Source: Acidimicrobiales bacterium (lineage in GTDB: Bacteria; Actinomycetota; Acidimicrobiia; Acidimicrobiales; Aldehydirespiratoraceae). From it: DNA of 64,000 nucleotides. The first letter of the stretch is position 1, and the number at the start of each line of letters is the position of its first letter. A program made the position numbers and the translations under genes. The notes below the pieces were generated by a model. It worked only from the letters and a program-made list of their open reading frames with translations. It did no database searches and was not told where the DNA came from. This document shows positions 1 through 8,747 of the stretch, piece after piece. The stretch lies in NCBI GenBank assembly GCA_040219515.1, contig JAVJSI010000014.1, forward strand, positions 310,001 through 374,000, read 5' to 3'.

Positions 1-273
1 GCGAATACGAAGTGTCGTCGTGGCAGCAATGTTTTGCGCTGCGGCAAGTTGGCGACGCTGCCCGGGCACAATCGGCTGCCGAGTGGCCACCAGATCGGCA
101 AGCTCGAACTCGAGCTGCAGTTCGACGTCGGCGTCTTCCTCGATGAGCACCCACAGTTCCTTGAGTTCGGCAGCGATCTTAGAGCGAACGAGCGGTTCGT
201 CTCCCCACGTTGCCGGCAGGCTTCGGCGGAGTTCGGGTCGACGATTCGCGACCTGTCGGATCGGCGATATCAT
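1..273 (-). CDS. Hypothetical protein, partial (C-terminus off the left edge)
   Basis: An open minus-strand frame runs off the left edge. It reads MISPIRQVANRRPELRRS and continues through an acidic stretch (ELKELWVLIEEDADVELQLE) with normal protein composition, unlike the plus-strand frames here. The ATG at 273 is the first ATG, but the frame stays open upstream to about 455 with no ATG, only a GTG near 290 (VPWVDLM), so the start is uncertain or the 5' end may be damaged. No family recognised. Confidence 0.4.
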   Translation of the reverse strand, partial: MISPIRQVANRRPELRRSLPATWGDEPLVRSKIAAELKELWVLIEEDADVELQLEFELADLVATRQPIVPGQRRQLAAAQNIAATTTLRIR

Positions 274-551
274 GAGATCGACCCACGGCACAGGAATAAT
301 GCCGATGGTGACATGCAGAGATAGATCCTGTGCCTGTGCGCGGTGGTCAGATCGATGGGCCAGGTCGGCTCCGCCGGCGAAAGCGCCGCCATGGAATCCT
401 TCTTTTCGCTCGCATGAGTCCCTTGGTTGTGCGGTTTCGGTTGCCCGGCCGAGGGCCCAGCACTACTGGCAATCCCACTCGCGGGTAGCGTGCTTCGCCT
501 CTTAGCCATTTCATCGTCTATGGGAGCGAGGAGTAGGAGGAGTAGATTGAC

Positions 552-1094
552 GTGATGGCTAAGCCGAGCGATGTCCTCACGCGCCTGAGAGGAGCAAAGT
601 ACCTGGGTAGCCATCCGAATGCCCCAGGTCAGGTAGAGAACCTCGATATCGAGTTCACCTCCGATGGCGTACGGCTCCGGGCAAGAAAGAGTTTGATCGA
701 GATTCCATGGAGGACCGTGGTTGAGCTGTCGGCAGACGATCGTGAGTCTGTGGAGAAGCGCGTCACCGGTCCACGCCTCCTCTTGCTTGGAGCTTTCGCC
801 CTGATAGCAAAGAAGGAACGAGTTCTGTCCTATTTGGCCGTTGTGGATGACAAGGGAGAGTGGCTGCTCGAAGTCCCGTCGCTATCGGCGATTGAACTCA
901 GGGCGGGGCTCAGCCAGCTGTTGTCATATGTTCCCGATGGCGGTTCACACCCAGCAGAGACTCGACCGTCTTCAGATTCTTCTGGGGCCACCATCGCCGA
1001 ACGTCTCGCAAGCCTGGACGAGCTGAAGGCTCTCGGCCTCATCTCGGACGTTGAGTATTCCTCTCAGCGAGCAGCGATCATTTCTTCCCTCTGA
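552..1094 (+). CDS. SHOCT-domain protein with PH-like N-terminal region
   Basis: A 180-aa soluble protein. Its C-terminal 30 residues (ASLDELKALGLISDVEYSS...) match the SHOCT signature, a short helical module at the C-terminus of many bacterial proteins that is thought to mediate oligomerisation. The N-terminal part alternates beta-strand-like segments (EFTSDGVRLRARKSLIEIPW) as in bacterial PH-like domains that sense membrane or cell state; that part is inference. A strong AGGAGG at 535-540 sits 11 bases before the GTG at 552 and 14 before an in-frame ATG at 555, so either codon may start it. It is monocistronic. Confidence 0.75.
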   Translation: MMAKPSDVLTRLRGAKYLGSHPNAPGQVENLDIEFTSDGVRLRARKSLIEIPWRTVVELSADDRESVEKRVTGPRLLLLGAFALIAKKERVLSYLAVVDDKGEWLLEVPSLSAIELRAGLSQLLSYVPDGGSHPAETRPSSDSSGATIAERLASLDELKALGLISDVEYSSQRAAIISSL

Positions 1095-1097
1095 GCC

Positions 1098-1310
1098 TCA
1101 CTTGAGGCCAAGGAGTAAACTCCAAACCCAGAGTCCGCATATGTGGTGACGTCGGTTTCGTTCCGCGTTGTCTATTTCGACCCCGTCTTTGTTCAGCAGG
1201 GTTGGGTAAACTCTGCGTACCTCTCCTTCGACGGGCTCGATTCGTGCGCTCTCGACACTGATGAGTGTGAACTCTGATTGGACGGAATCCGATCGAGGCC
1301 AGGGGCACAC
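1098..1310 (-). CDS. Possible small hypothetical protein
   Basis: A 70-aa frame in the gap between two convergent genes. Its middle (EFTLISVESARIEPVEGEVR, then RVYPTLLNKDGVEIDNAERN) looks protein-like, but the ends do not, there is no clear ribosome binding site, and third-position GC is lower than in neighbouring genes. It may be a decayed fragment or chance. No other gene is visible between 1095 and 1412. Confidence 0.22.
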   Translation of the reverse strand: MCPWPRSDSVQSEFTLISVESARIEPVEGEVRRVYPTLLNKDGVEIDNAERNRRHHICGLWVWSLLLGLK

Positions 1311-1412
1311 ATACGCGCTGTCGCTGCTCTCGCTACATCCAGCGTTCTCCAGTCGAATGCTGGTGTCTCCGGGACATCGTCGTCCACCTTGGTAGACGCT
1401 CGCACCCCGCCG

Positions 1413-2351
1413 CTAGTTCAACGGCGTGGTCCGTGTCCCTTCGATCATCAACAGTTCAAGCGAGGAGCTGTCGCGGAGGACGAGGGCGAGGTCCTTCGCC
1501 TCGCCTTCGCTGAAGTTGCCGGTGATCTGGATTTGAGTCCGGTCGAAGCTCGCCGCCTGGATGGTCGGCGCGCTCACCACACCGCCGTTGATCTCGATCG
1601 CCACGCGACCGCTGGGGCAGACGGCGGAGCCGGCGACGCACTGCGCGGCGAGCGCATTGAAGTCGTCGATGCCCGGGGAGCCCGAGCGAAGCACGAGGTC
1701 GACACTCCAGCCGGCGGTCAGCTGCGCGTTGGCGTCCTCGACTGCGAGACCGGTCAGGCGAGCTCCCACCCCGGAGGTGCTGATGAGGGCCGGTGCAGGA
1801 CCGAGCAGCAGCACGGACGCCACGTCGACGCCGTCGATGTTGTCGATCTGCTCTGCGACCATGCACTGATCGGCGTCGGCATCGGGCGTCGGGATACCGG
1901 CGGCGAACTCGGCGGGAGCGCCCTGACCTTCGGGGTAGTCGCACAGCGCCGCAGCGGCCGTGAGGTCAGTGCCGGAAGCGCCGACGTCAAGAACGGGTCT
2001 GAACGAGACGGTAGGTAAATCTCCGGACGTCACGGCATCCAGCACGGCATCGGTGTCGCTTTCGTTTATTCCGGTGACCACCACAGTGACGTCACGACCG
2101 TTGATCTCGGCAGGGGACGCGCCCGGATACTGGCTCAGCTGGGCGTCGATGTATCTGGCGGCCGACTCTGGCGAACTCTCTTCAGAAAGACGAAAGGTGA
2201 AGGCAAAGGCATCGCCGGTCGGCTCAGCCGGTGTGGTCGTGGCCGGCAAGGCCGTTGTAGTTGATTCGCCCTCCACGCCCAACTCCGAGGAGTCGTCTCC
2301 GCACGACACCGCGAGAACCACGACCGCTACCACCGCACAGAGCATCCGCAT
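1413..2351 (-). CDS. Lipoprotein with SecD P1-head-like C-terminus
   Basis: A 312-aa secreted lipoprotein. The N-terminus (MRMLCAVVAVVVLAVSCGDD) is a short signal with a lipobox Cys, followed by a Thr/Ala/Pro linker. The C-terminal 60 residues (NGGVVSAPTIQAASFDRTQI, then NFSEGEAKDLALVLR) match the P1 head segment of SecD (NGKVxSAPxI ... ITGxFxxxEAxxLAxxL). No transmembrane SecD core follows, so this is the extracytoplasmic domain alone. The start at ATG 2351 is preferred over the GTG at 2357 because a TAGGGT -10 box ends six bases before the ATG, so the message is probably leaderless and would begin at or near the A of the ATG. Role unknown; an accessory to Sec export or an unrelated use of the fold. 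Confidence 0.75.
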   Translation of the reverse strand: MRMLCAVVAVVVLAVSCGDDSSELGVEGESTTTALPATTTPAEPTGDAFAFTFRLSEESSPESAARYIDAQLSQYPGASPAEINGRDVTVVVTGINESDTDAVLDAVTSGDLPTVSFRPVLDVGASGTDLTAAAALCDYPEGQGAPAEFAAGIPTPDADADQCMVAEQIDNIDGVDVASVLLLGPAPALISTSGVGARLTGLAVEDANAQLTAGWSVDLVLRSGSPGIDDFNALAAQCVAGSAVCPSGRVAIEINGGVVSAPTIQAASFDRTQIQITGNFSEGEAKDLALVLRDSSSLELLMIEGTRTTPLN

Positions 2352-2357
2352 CGGCAC

Positions 2358-2363
2358 ACCCTA
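2358..2363 (-). promoter_or_regulatory. -10 box of a leaderless promoter (TAGGGT)
   Basis: Read on the minus strand, TAGGGT is followed by six bases (GTGCCG) and then ATG at 2351. Actinobacterial leaderless genes place the -10 hexamer about six or seven bases before the start codon. The nrtR-like gene at 38171 has the same hexamer and spacing. Confidence 0.55.
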
Positions 2364-2587
2364 GGCCACGTCGCCTCGGCGCTCACCGAGTCGACGACGT
2401 CCTCCCAACGCCCTGATGCTAGCTCTGCCCAACCGGTGGCCTCTGCGGTGGAGTTGCTCTCGTAGTTGTGGCACCGAGGCGTGTCATCGCACCACCACAC
2501 ACCCCGCGGTGCCCCAGTGATTCCGTCTCGGTGCACCAACCTTGCCCCATGGAGAGCAAGGTGCGTCATCCACGTGACGGCGGGTGC

Positions 2588-2610
2588 TGACTCGTTTTTC
2601 GTCGGAGAAC
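2588..2610. repeat. Dispersed intergenic dyad repeat, copy 1
   Basis: TGACTCGTTTTTCGTCGGAGAAC. Related copies lie at 32991, 33022, 33774, 34722, 42513 and 43391-43430, always between genes. The core is a small dyad (GTTCT ... AGAAC). The rest of the gene-free stretch 2364-2667 shows nothing else recognisable. Confidence 0.5.
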
Positions 2611-2667
2611 CGCTGCTCACCGTTGCGCCGGGCCGAGAGCCCCTGTGGCCCGTTTCAGCGCGGAGAG

Positions 2668-5535
2668 TCAGCTGTCGAGTGCCGGGTGGTCGAGAACGCC
2701 GCTGCCACACAGTTGGCCCTTGTCGCCGGTGCCGACCACCCCGACGAACAGGTCGTTGAAGTACCGCGATCCGGATTCATCGTAAATGGACACGTCGGAG
2801 CTGAACGCCTCGGGGATGCGGCCGTCCACCAGGTAGAGCGTGTTGCCGTCGAGCGCGGCGAAGAGGCCATCGGCCACCTGGCAGGCGGAGAGGCGGATCT
2901 CGAGTCCGGTCGCGACCTCGACGCCGTGGTACTGCAGGTTGCCGTTGGTGTCGATGCACACGACCACGTCGAACCCCGCCTCCGTGGATCCGCCGAATGT
3001 GGCGACCTCCCGATTCTCGCAACGGGCCGAACCGCTCGATGTCGGCAGCGTTGGGAGTTCGTCGCGAGCGACCCGGATCGAGTCAAGGAAGTGGGCGAGA
3101 TCCGCCGAACCCAAGACGTCCAGGTCCTCGATGTAGACGTAGGCGTAGGCCTCGATCGTCACGTTGCCGACCTCGATCATCAGGTTGTCGCTGGCCCCGT
3201 CGCCAGAGGAACTCGGGTCGGTGAAGCGAATCGCTCGGTCGGCCCCCTGGACCTCCACTTGCTCGTACCAGTGCGGTGACGGGTCATAGAACCCCTCGTC
3301 CACGAGTTCCTGCCAGTACGGCTCGGTCGAGGCGACGAGGTCGTCGATCAGCAGGCCGGGATAAATGGTGATGCCATAGCCCGAGTTTCCCATGCCCATC
3401 GCCACGATCGATCGAGCCCGGTCGCTGGGGGTCCAATTGCCGGCCAACGGCTCGGCGTAGGTCACGCCTTGGACGGTGATTAGCTCCGGTTCCGGCTCGG
3501 CAAGACAGTCGATTGCCGTGGGTACGTGGAGGATCGGCGTCGCCTTGGCCCACTCGGCGTCGGCGACGCGAGCAGGGGTCGCACTGACGAGGTTGTCGCT
3601 CACCCCGGTCGCCCGGTTCGGTGAAGTCGTGAGACAGGCAATGATCTCGCTCGGCGCGGCATCCGGCTGTTGTTCGAGGATCATGGCGGCGGCCCCCGTG
3701 ACCTGCGGGGCTGCCTGCGAGGTTCCGGCGCTCGAGTTGTAGCGCGAATCGCAACCGCCGAGTGTGCTGCACGGGAACGCTCCTGCGCTCCAGACGGCGT
3801 TGCCGGTGGTGCTGGAGAAGCCACCGGGGGCGAGCAGGGTGACGCCTTCGCCGAAACTGGAGAAGGCCGAGACGCGACGGTCGGCGTCGACGGAACCGAC
3901 TGTGATCACGTTGGACAGCGACTCGTTCAACGCGGCACCAGCCGGCGCAACGAGATCGATCGTCGTGCAATTGTTCCCGGCGGCGATCACGAAGAGCACT
4001 TCGGGGTGGCTTCCGAAGATGAGGTCGTAGCCGATCTGCTGGGCGGCAGCGGCCTCGGCCGCCTTCGTTCTGTTGGTGTCCGTGAGGGGGTCGGTGCACC
4101 GCGTCGAGAGGTGTTCCGGGGCACTCGTGGCCAGCGAGATGTTGACCACGGACGCACCTCGATCGATCACGTCGAGGATTCCCATGTAGGTATAGAGGGT
4201 GGAGGTGTGCGTCGGGAGGTACACCCGCGACGACACGTCGGGGGCATCGATCCCGCGGAATTCCGCCCACTTGTCGAATGTGTGGAGTCGGCACCGCCAC
4301 GCGGTTCCGAGAAGACCGAGGTCGTTGCCGCCTTCCCCGCAGGCGAGTGCGGCGACATGGGTGCCGTGTGCGTAGTCGTCTCGCACGCCGACCGAACCGG
4401 GGCTGATGTGGTGTTCAGGGAACTTCGTAGCGACGACGTTGACGAGGTCCTCGTGGTTGGGGAACAGGGCTTCGTCCACGATTCCGACATCGACGGACCC
4501 GGCGTGGTGTCCAGTGGCCCATGCCTCGGTGGCGCCGGTGAGACGATGGTGCCAGGTGGCGTCGTCCTCATCGTCATCCCAGTCGTTGGGCGACCCCGTC
4601 GGCTCCGCGACGGTCACGTTCCGGGGCGCGAGGACGTGAGGAGTCGTGGCCGCCACCGCTGAGTCGTTCCGCAGCGAGACGGCCACCGCAGAGAGCTGCG
4701 ACGGGTCGTCGAAGCGGGCCTGGAAGATCCCAACGGTGGGGAGCTGGCCGACGACGGTTCCGCCCACGTTCCGGATCGCCTCGCGCACCGTCTCGGCATC
4801 GGCACCCGCCACGCCGTAGACGATCAACTCGTCGATGACGACAGCGGGTTCCTCTGGCGAGGTGATCTCCACCCGCTGCGGCGACGGCCGAAGAACCGAA
4901 GCAGACTCGCCGTCGGCCTCCGCGGAGATGACATCGACGGTGACGAGCAGGACCGTGCTGGAACATTCGCCTGATTCCGGCGGACAGAGTTCCACCGCCA
5001 CCGGCTCCGCGGCCCTAGGTGCGTCCGCATCGACCGCCACGGACAGCGCGAGGTGCTCACTCGACGCTGTCACCGAAGCCGTGTAGCCCGGACCGTCGAA
5101 CTCGATCTCACTGGTGAGTCCTTCGGCCGGCGGGAGGAGAAGAACCGCAGAAGACCCGCGCTTCGCCTGGATCGTGGCGTCCAGCTGGGCGTCAGGCAGC
5201 GATGCCGGGGCAGTCGGAGCAGAGCTCGGCTCGTCGTCGTTTCCGCCCACGCTGGGGTTGGACGCGTCCCGGGGCCACACAACCACAGCGACGGCGACCA
5301 GGAGAGCGACGCCGACAGCTGCGGTGACAACGGGGGTCCGTCGGCTACGACCGCGCGGTGACGGTTGCTCGCTCGGCTCTTCTTCCGGACCCCGACTTGG
5401 CGCTGCGGACGCCGTTGTCTTGGCCTCGGGATGGTGAGTCTGGTCTGTCCACGTCCTGCCGTCCCACCACCGGAGGCGACCCTCCTCGAGAGGGTCAGGG
5501 TGCCAACCTGGAGCGGGACCTTCTCCGGAAGTCAT
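2668..5535 (-). CDS. Membrane-anchored subtilisin-family serine protease with N-terminal DUF2510
   Basis: A 955-aa protein. Domains in order: DUF2510 (GWHPDPLEEGRLRWWDGRTW), a Pro/Arg-rich cytoplasmic linker, one transmembrane helix (about residues 67-87), an extracytoplasmic beta-rich region, an I9-like propeptide (about 225-300), then a peptidase S8 domain with Asp near 354 (GIVDEA), His near 390 (HGTHVAALACG), oxyanion Asn near 521 (AAGNN) and Ser near 606 (GTSQAAPQ). All four catalytic elements are present. About 300 further residues form an unassigned C-terminal region. The protease would sit outside the membrane and process surface or extracellular proteins. ATG 5535 is chosen because DUF2510 proteins usually begin a few residues before the PGWxPDP motif; a GTG at 5550 is possible. 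No substrate gene is adjacent. Confidence 0.85.
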   Translation of the reverse strand: MTSGEGPAPGWHPDPLEEGRLRWWDGRTWTDQTHHPEAKTTASAAPSRGPEEEPSEQPSPRGRSRRTPVVTAAVGVALLVAVAVVVWPRDASNPSVGGNDDEPSSAPTAPASLPDAQLDATIQAKRGSSAVLLLPPAEGLTSEIEFDGPGYTASVTASSEHLALSVAVDADAPRAAEPVAVELCPPESGECSSTVLLVTVDVISAEADGESASVLRPSPQRVEITSPEEPAVVIDELIVYGVAGADAETVREAIRNVGGTVVGQLPTVGIFQARFDDPSQLSAVAVSLRNDSAVAATTPHVLAPRNVTVAEPTGSPNDWDDDEDDATWHHRLTGATEAWATGHHAGSVDVGIVDEALFPNHEDLVNVVATKFPEHHISPGSVGVRDDYAHGTHVAALACGEGGNDLGLLGTAWRCRLHTFDKWAEFRGIDAPDVSSRVYLPTHTSTLYTYMGILDVIDRGASVVNISLATSAPEHLSTRCTDPLTDTNRTKAAEAAAAQQIGYDLIFGSHPEVLFVIAAGNNCTTIDLVAPAGAALNESLSNVITVGSVDADRRVSAFSSFGEGVTLLAPGGFSSTTGNAVWSAGAFPCSTLGGCDSRYNSSAGTSQAAPQVTGAAAMILEQQPDAAPSEIIACLTTSPNRATGVSDNLVSATPARVADAEWAKATPILHVPTAIDCLAEPEPELITVQGVTYAEPLAGNWTPSDRARSIVAMGMGNSGYGITIYPGLLIDDLVASTEPYWQELVDEGFYDPSPHWYEQVEVQGADRAIRFTDPSSSGDGASDNLMIEVGNVTIEAYAYVYIEDLDVLGSADLAHFLDSIRVARDELPTLPTSSGSARCENREVATFGGSTEAGFDVVVCIDTNGNLQYHGVEVATGLEIRLSACQVADGLFAALDGNTLYLVDGRIPEAFSSDVSIYDESGSRYFNDLFVGVVGTGDKGQLCGSGVLDHPALDS

Positions 5536-5750
5536 GCGCCACTCTGCCACTCGGTTGCCCGCGAACGGGTTTCCGCCGGCGGTTTCAATCGATCATCGCG
5601 GAGGCTGGATGACGCGGACCCCGGCGGGTGGTTGACGTTCTCTCGGCGGGTCGCCCGGGCCAGCTCGCCCTTGGCTCAACAATTCAGCGACCTGAAACCG
5701 ACAAACGGGGGTCCACGAATGCCCTATTTTCTGCTTGCATGCGCAACGAG

Positions 5751-5785
5751 TTGTAGGATGCGCACTTGGTCCTACTATGTGCGCA
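5751..5785 (+). promoter_or_regulatory. Promoter with inverted repeat upstream of the small-protein/P-loop cassette
   Basis: A perfect inverted repeat, TGCGCAC (5759-5765) and GTGCGCA (5779-5785), flanks a good -10 box TACTAT (5773-5778). TTGTAG at 5751-5756 lies 16 bases upstream and could be the -35. The arms would place a dimeric repressor across the core promoter, which suggests autoregulation of the three genes downstream. No other gene is visible in 5551-5841. Confidence 0.45.
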
Positions 5786-5841
5786 CCCCCTGCGCGCTGG
5801 TTCATTGGCGGTGCCTCACGACAACGAAAGGACGAGGTGTC

Positions 5842-6015
5842 ATGAACGGATCACAAGGGTTGCAGCGGCGCACGAAGCGTCTCCGGCGAGCGGGGGTTGA
5901 GGTCGAGGTGCGAAAGAGCGGCCACCTTCGCTTGTTCTGCCCCGATGGTTCCTACGTCACGACCGGGGCCAGTCCGTCGTGTACTCGGGCCAACAAGGAA
6001 CTGGCATCGGCGTAG
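5842..6015 (+). CDS. Small HicA-like protein
   Basis: A 57-aa basic protein, MNGSQGLQRRTKRLRRAGVE and onward, with a GHLRLFCPDGSYVTTGASPS segment. A small positively charged helix followed by a GH-xxx-PDG-x-V-T/S hairpin resembles HicA-like double-stranded-RNA-binding folds found as toxins or phage accessory proteins. The match is by pattern only and the canonical HicA His context is not certain. It is the first gene after an operator-like repeat and precedes a 79-aa gene and a large P-loop protein on the same strand. The ATG at 5842 lies after AAAGGACGAGG, a ribosome binding site of reasonable strength. Confidence 0.55.
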   Translation: MNGSQGLQRRTKRLRRAGVEVEVRKSGHLRLFCPDGSYVTTGASPSCTRANKELASA

Positions 6016-6056
6016 CGGCGCCACGGTGTTGTCATCCATTGGAAGGAGCTGAGCTG

Positions 6057-6296
6057 ATGAAGATGACGGATCTTCCCCTCGGCCGCATGAAGGAGGCAAT
6101 TGTGGATCTTCCTGCTCAGTTCACGACGCTCGATGTGGTGGAGCACCCTGCAATGGCCGACGCCGGTCGGCGATTTGGCGGTGAGCCGATGTTTCGGGCG
6201 CTGGTGGGCAAGCAGATCAAGCGGCGGATGGGCTTCTGGAAGCTGACTGAACTCAAGTCCGGGACCTCTCGCGGTTCGGTCTGGGGCAAGCGATGA
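6057..6296 (+). CDS. Small hypothetical protein in P-loop cassette
   Basis: A 79-aa protein starting MKMTDLPLGRMKEAIVDLPA, basic towards the C-terminus (KQIKRRMGFWKLTELKSGT). The start is fixed by AAGGAGC at 6043-6048, about eight bases before the ATG. Its last four bases overlap the ATG of the next gene (ATGA), so translation of the two is coupled. No family recognised. The coupling suggests it partners the large HTH/P-loop protein, for example as an antitoxin-like inhibitor or adaptor; that is inference. Confidence 0.6.
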   Translation: MKMTDLPLGRMKEAIVDLPAQFTTLDVVEHPAMADAGRRFGGEPMFRALVGKQIKRRMGFWKLTELKSGTSRGSVWGKR

Positions 6297-8500
6297 GCGG
6301 CACCGACCCGGTCGTCGAGGTTCGCGATGTCCTGAACGCCACGTTCGGCGCTGACGGGGTGATCACCAACGGGGAGTTCGCCAGACGGGTCGAGGCAAAG
6401 CCGTCAGCCGTGCGGAGCTGGCGTAGCCGAGGCTCGGTTCCGCCGAAGAAGGTTGCGATCGTCGCTGATGTCGTCTCGGACGTTCTCGGTCCCGAGCAGG
6501 CCACCCGGTTGGCCAACGCCTGCCAGGTGAATCGTTCAGCAGCGACGATCACCCGTCGTCGTCGTGCGGCAGGGCAACGTGATCTCGACCTCGCCGGACC
6601 TGCTGAGACTTGGCTGTCGGCGCTAAGGCGGGTGATCCGGACCGACAGCGCCGAGGAAGCCCCCCTCGTACGCGAGGTTGATGGCGCAGCCTGGTTCGGT
6701 CTCGGCTCGGCGCTGCTCGATGGACTTGCTCCCGGCGCCCCGTGTGTAGACAGCCACGGACTGCCCACCTACGTCGAGCGGGAGTTCGACGCCTTTCTTC
6801 GTCAGCTTCTTCGAGACGCCGTTGATGTGCCGACGGGGCATGACAGGAGGATCGTGGCGGTGCACGGTCCCGCAGCATCGGGCCGATCACGGTCGGTTCT
6901 TGAGGCGCTGAGGGCCCATCCCGTACTTCGAGCATCCCCTCTTCATGTCCTTGAGGACACTCCGGGCAGGGATGTTCTCGAGGACTATGCGCGGTCCCTG
7001 GTTGCCGCCGCAGGGAGAGCCGGCCGGCCGGTCGTGACGTTCATCGACGACGCTGCGCACGTCCTGCGAGATGCAGGATCGATTCGTGCGTCGATGCGGG
7101 AGATCTCTCGTTGCGGCGCAATCGTCGTCGTACTTGGACCAAGCGAGATGTTCGCCGGCCGACCCCTTGTCGGGATGCACGCCAGCCCCGAGGACGCAAG
7201 GTGGCTGGCGAGCCTGACATCCATTGCGGTGGAACCGAGGTTCGATGAGCGCGAACAGGCACGGGCCCAACCGTTGTTCGCCACGCTGTGCTCTGCCGAC
7301 GACATCGAGACGTTGCCTCGAGCGCTACGCGGGTTGTCCGCCCTTCGGGCTCGAATCGCCGATGCCCGGTCAGCGGCGAGTCTCGACCACGACGCCGACC
7401 TCCGTTGGCTCGCCGTCGAAGCCCTCCGAGAGATCTACCTTCCAACCCATCGGGGCCCCACCATCGACGAATTCGGAGTCCTCCTGGAGGCGTGTCGGCG
7501 CAAGGCCCGTCCCGGCCAGTACTCCGACCCCGCTCGTATTCCTGGCGTCATCGAGTGGCTGACTCGTCCGATCGGGGACGCCACCCAGACAGGCAATCAG
7601 TGGTCGATCGCAATTGGGCGGCCCGCATCAGCATTCTTTGAGAGAGGAGACGAACCGCTACGCCTCAGGCTGAATGAGATCCTCGCCACGCCCCCCTCAT
7701 CAACCGCCGTGGTCGAGCCAAGCTCAGCGATGACACTCGGCGCCGACTATGTCCTTGAGATGGCCAAACTCCGGCTGCCCGAGTCGGTTCCGGTCGGCCA
7801 GAGCCACGCCGGGACCCCGTTCCTTGAGGAGGCGAGGTTTCGGAAGGTCGGCGCTGCGTCGAGGCTTCTCGCAGAGTCAGCCGACGGGGCAGAGAGGCTC
7901 GAACTCCTTGAAGAAGCGGCTGAAGCCGGTGACGCCGAAGCGGCCATCAGCATTTCCCGCGGGATGGGAGAGAACGGATACCTCGATCAAGCTCAGAACT
8001 ACCTACACCAGTGGTGGGAGCGGCATCATCGCTGGGATGACTACTCATGCACTCTGGCCGGCTGGGAACTCCTCGCACTAAGTGTGGAACGTCGTGATTG
8101 GGACTCACTGCATTCGGTGGCGGTGAGGGTGGCGGAAGACTTCAGCGAGCCGAACGTCCCCGCGCTGAGACTTTGCACGGCCGAGATTCACGACGTCGAC
8201 GACGCTGAAGGCTTTGGCCTCCTGGACCCAGCGGAGCAGGTCCCGATCTTCCTCGCAGCGGTCTGCTGCTGCGATCAGGTCCCCACCCATCAGGCGCAGT
8301 TCGCATCCCTCTGGATCGATGAACAGGACCGGGGCGAGCTCTGGGACGGTGCTCCCGACGAGGCGGCCCATGCACTCGGGGGAGTGCTCAGGACAGCGAC
8401 GGTCCGCTCGATCTTCGAACACAATCCTGACCCGGTAGACGCGCTCAGCGATATCCGCAACCGAGTGGACGACGCCATCGCCACGCGCCCAAGGCCGTAG
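6293..8500 (+). CDS. Large HTH/P-loop (STAND-like) protein
   Basis: A 735-aa protein. The first 70 residues include a probable HTH (NGEFARRVEAKPSAVRSWRS). A P-loop-like motif lies near residue 190 (VHGPAASGRSRSVLEAL) with Arg in place of the usual Walker A Lys, and a Walker B-like stretch near 245 (PVVTFIDDAAH). The C-terminal third has Sel1/TPR-like helical repeats (LEEAAEAGDAEAAISISRGM). HTH or effector, NTPase and superstructure-forming repeats in this order resemble STAND-type signalling ATPases, several of which are antiphage sensors. The Lys-to-Arg change may weaken ATP hydrolysis. It overlaps the previous gene by four bases, so the unit is an operon with the two small proteins. Exact family not identified. 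Confidence 0.6.
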   Translation: MSGTDPVVEVRDVLNATFGADGVITNGEFARRVEAKPSAVRSWRSRGSVPPKKVAIVADVVSDVLGPEQATRLANACQVNRSAATITRRRRAAGQRDLDLAGPAETWLSALRRVIRTDSAEEAPLVREVDGAAWFGLGSALLDGLAPGAPCVDSHGLPTYVEREFDAFLRQLLRDAVDVPTGHDRRIVAVHGPAASGRSRSVLEALRAHPVLRASPLHVLEDTPGRDVLEDYARSLVAAAGRAGRPVVTFIDDAAHVLRDAGSIRASMREISRCGAIVVVLGPSEMFAGRPLVGMHASPEDARWLASLTSIAVEPRFDEREQARAQPLFATLCSADDIETLPRALRGLSALRARIADARSAASLDHDADLRWLAVEALREIYLPTHRGPTIDEFGVLLEACRRKARPGQYSDPARIPGVIEWLTRPIGDATQTGNQWSIAIGRPASAFFERGDEPLRLRLNEILATPPSSTAVVEPSSAMTLGADYVLEMAKLRLPESVPVGQSHAGTPFLEEARFRKVGAASRLLAESADGAERLELLEEAAEAGDAEAAISISRGMGENGYLDQAQNYLHQWWERHHRWDDYSCTLAGWELLALSVERRDWDSLHSVAVRVAEDFSEPNVPALRLCTAEIHDVDDAEGFGLLDPAEQVPIFLAAVCCCDQVPTHQAQFASLWIDEQDRGELWDGAPDEAAHALGGVLRTATVRSIFEHNPDPVDALSDIRNRVDDAIATRPRP

Positions 8501-8747
8501 CATTCGCGTTCGCCTGCGTTGGCGAATGGCTTCTGTTCGGTAGAGAGCCGAGCCACTCGCGACTGGGTTGTCGCCCCTACCGCCTGTGGAACCTGACTCG
8601 TCCTCGATTGAAGAACTCCGCGAGCTGGTCATCCTCTGCGGGCCCGAGACAAAGGTGGAGTCCAGTGGAACGCGGGGAGATTCAAAGAGTCCTAGCGCTC
8701 CAAGGGTGAGTATTGCGTAGCCCGGGCCCCTAGATCAGTATCGACCC

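Noticed and set aside
20-505. Plus-strand frames at the left edge
   Set aside because: Ser/Arg-rich composition typical of antisense frames; the minus-strand frame here is more protein-like.
8105-8632. 175-aa minus-strand frame opposite the end of the P-loop gene
   Set aside because: It is a codon shadow of the 735-aa gene, with no ribosome binding site and no recognisable domain.
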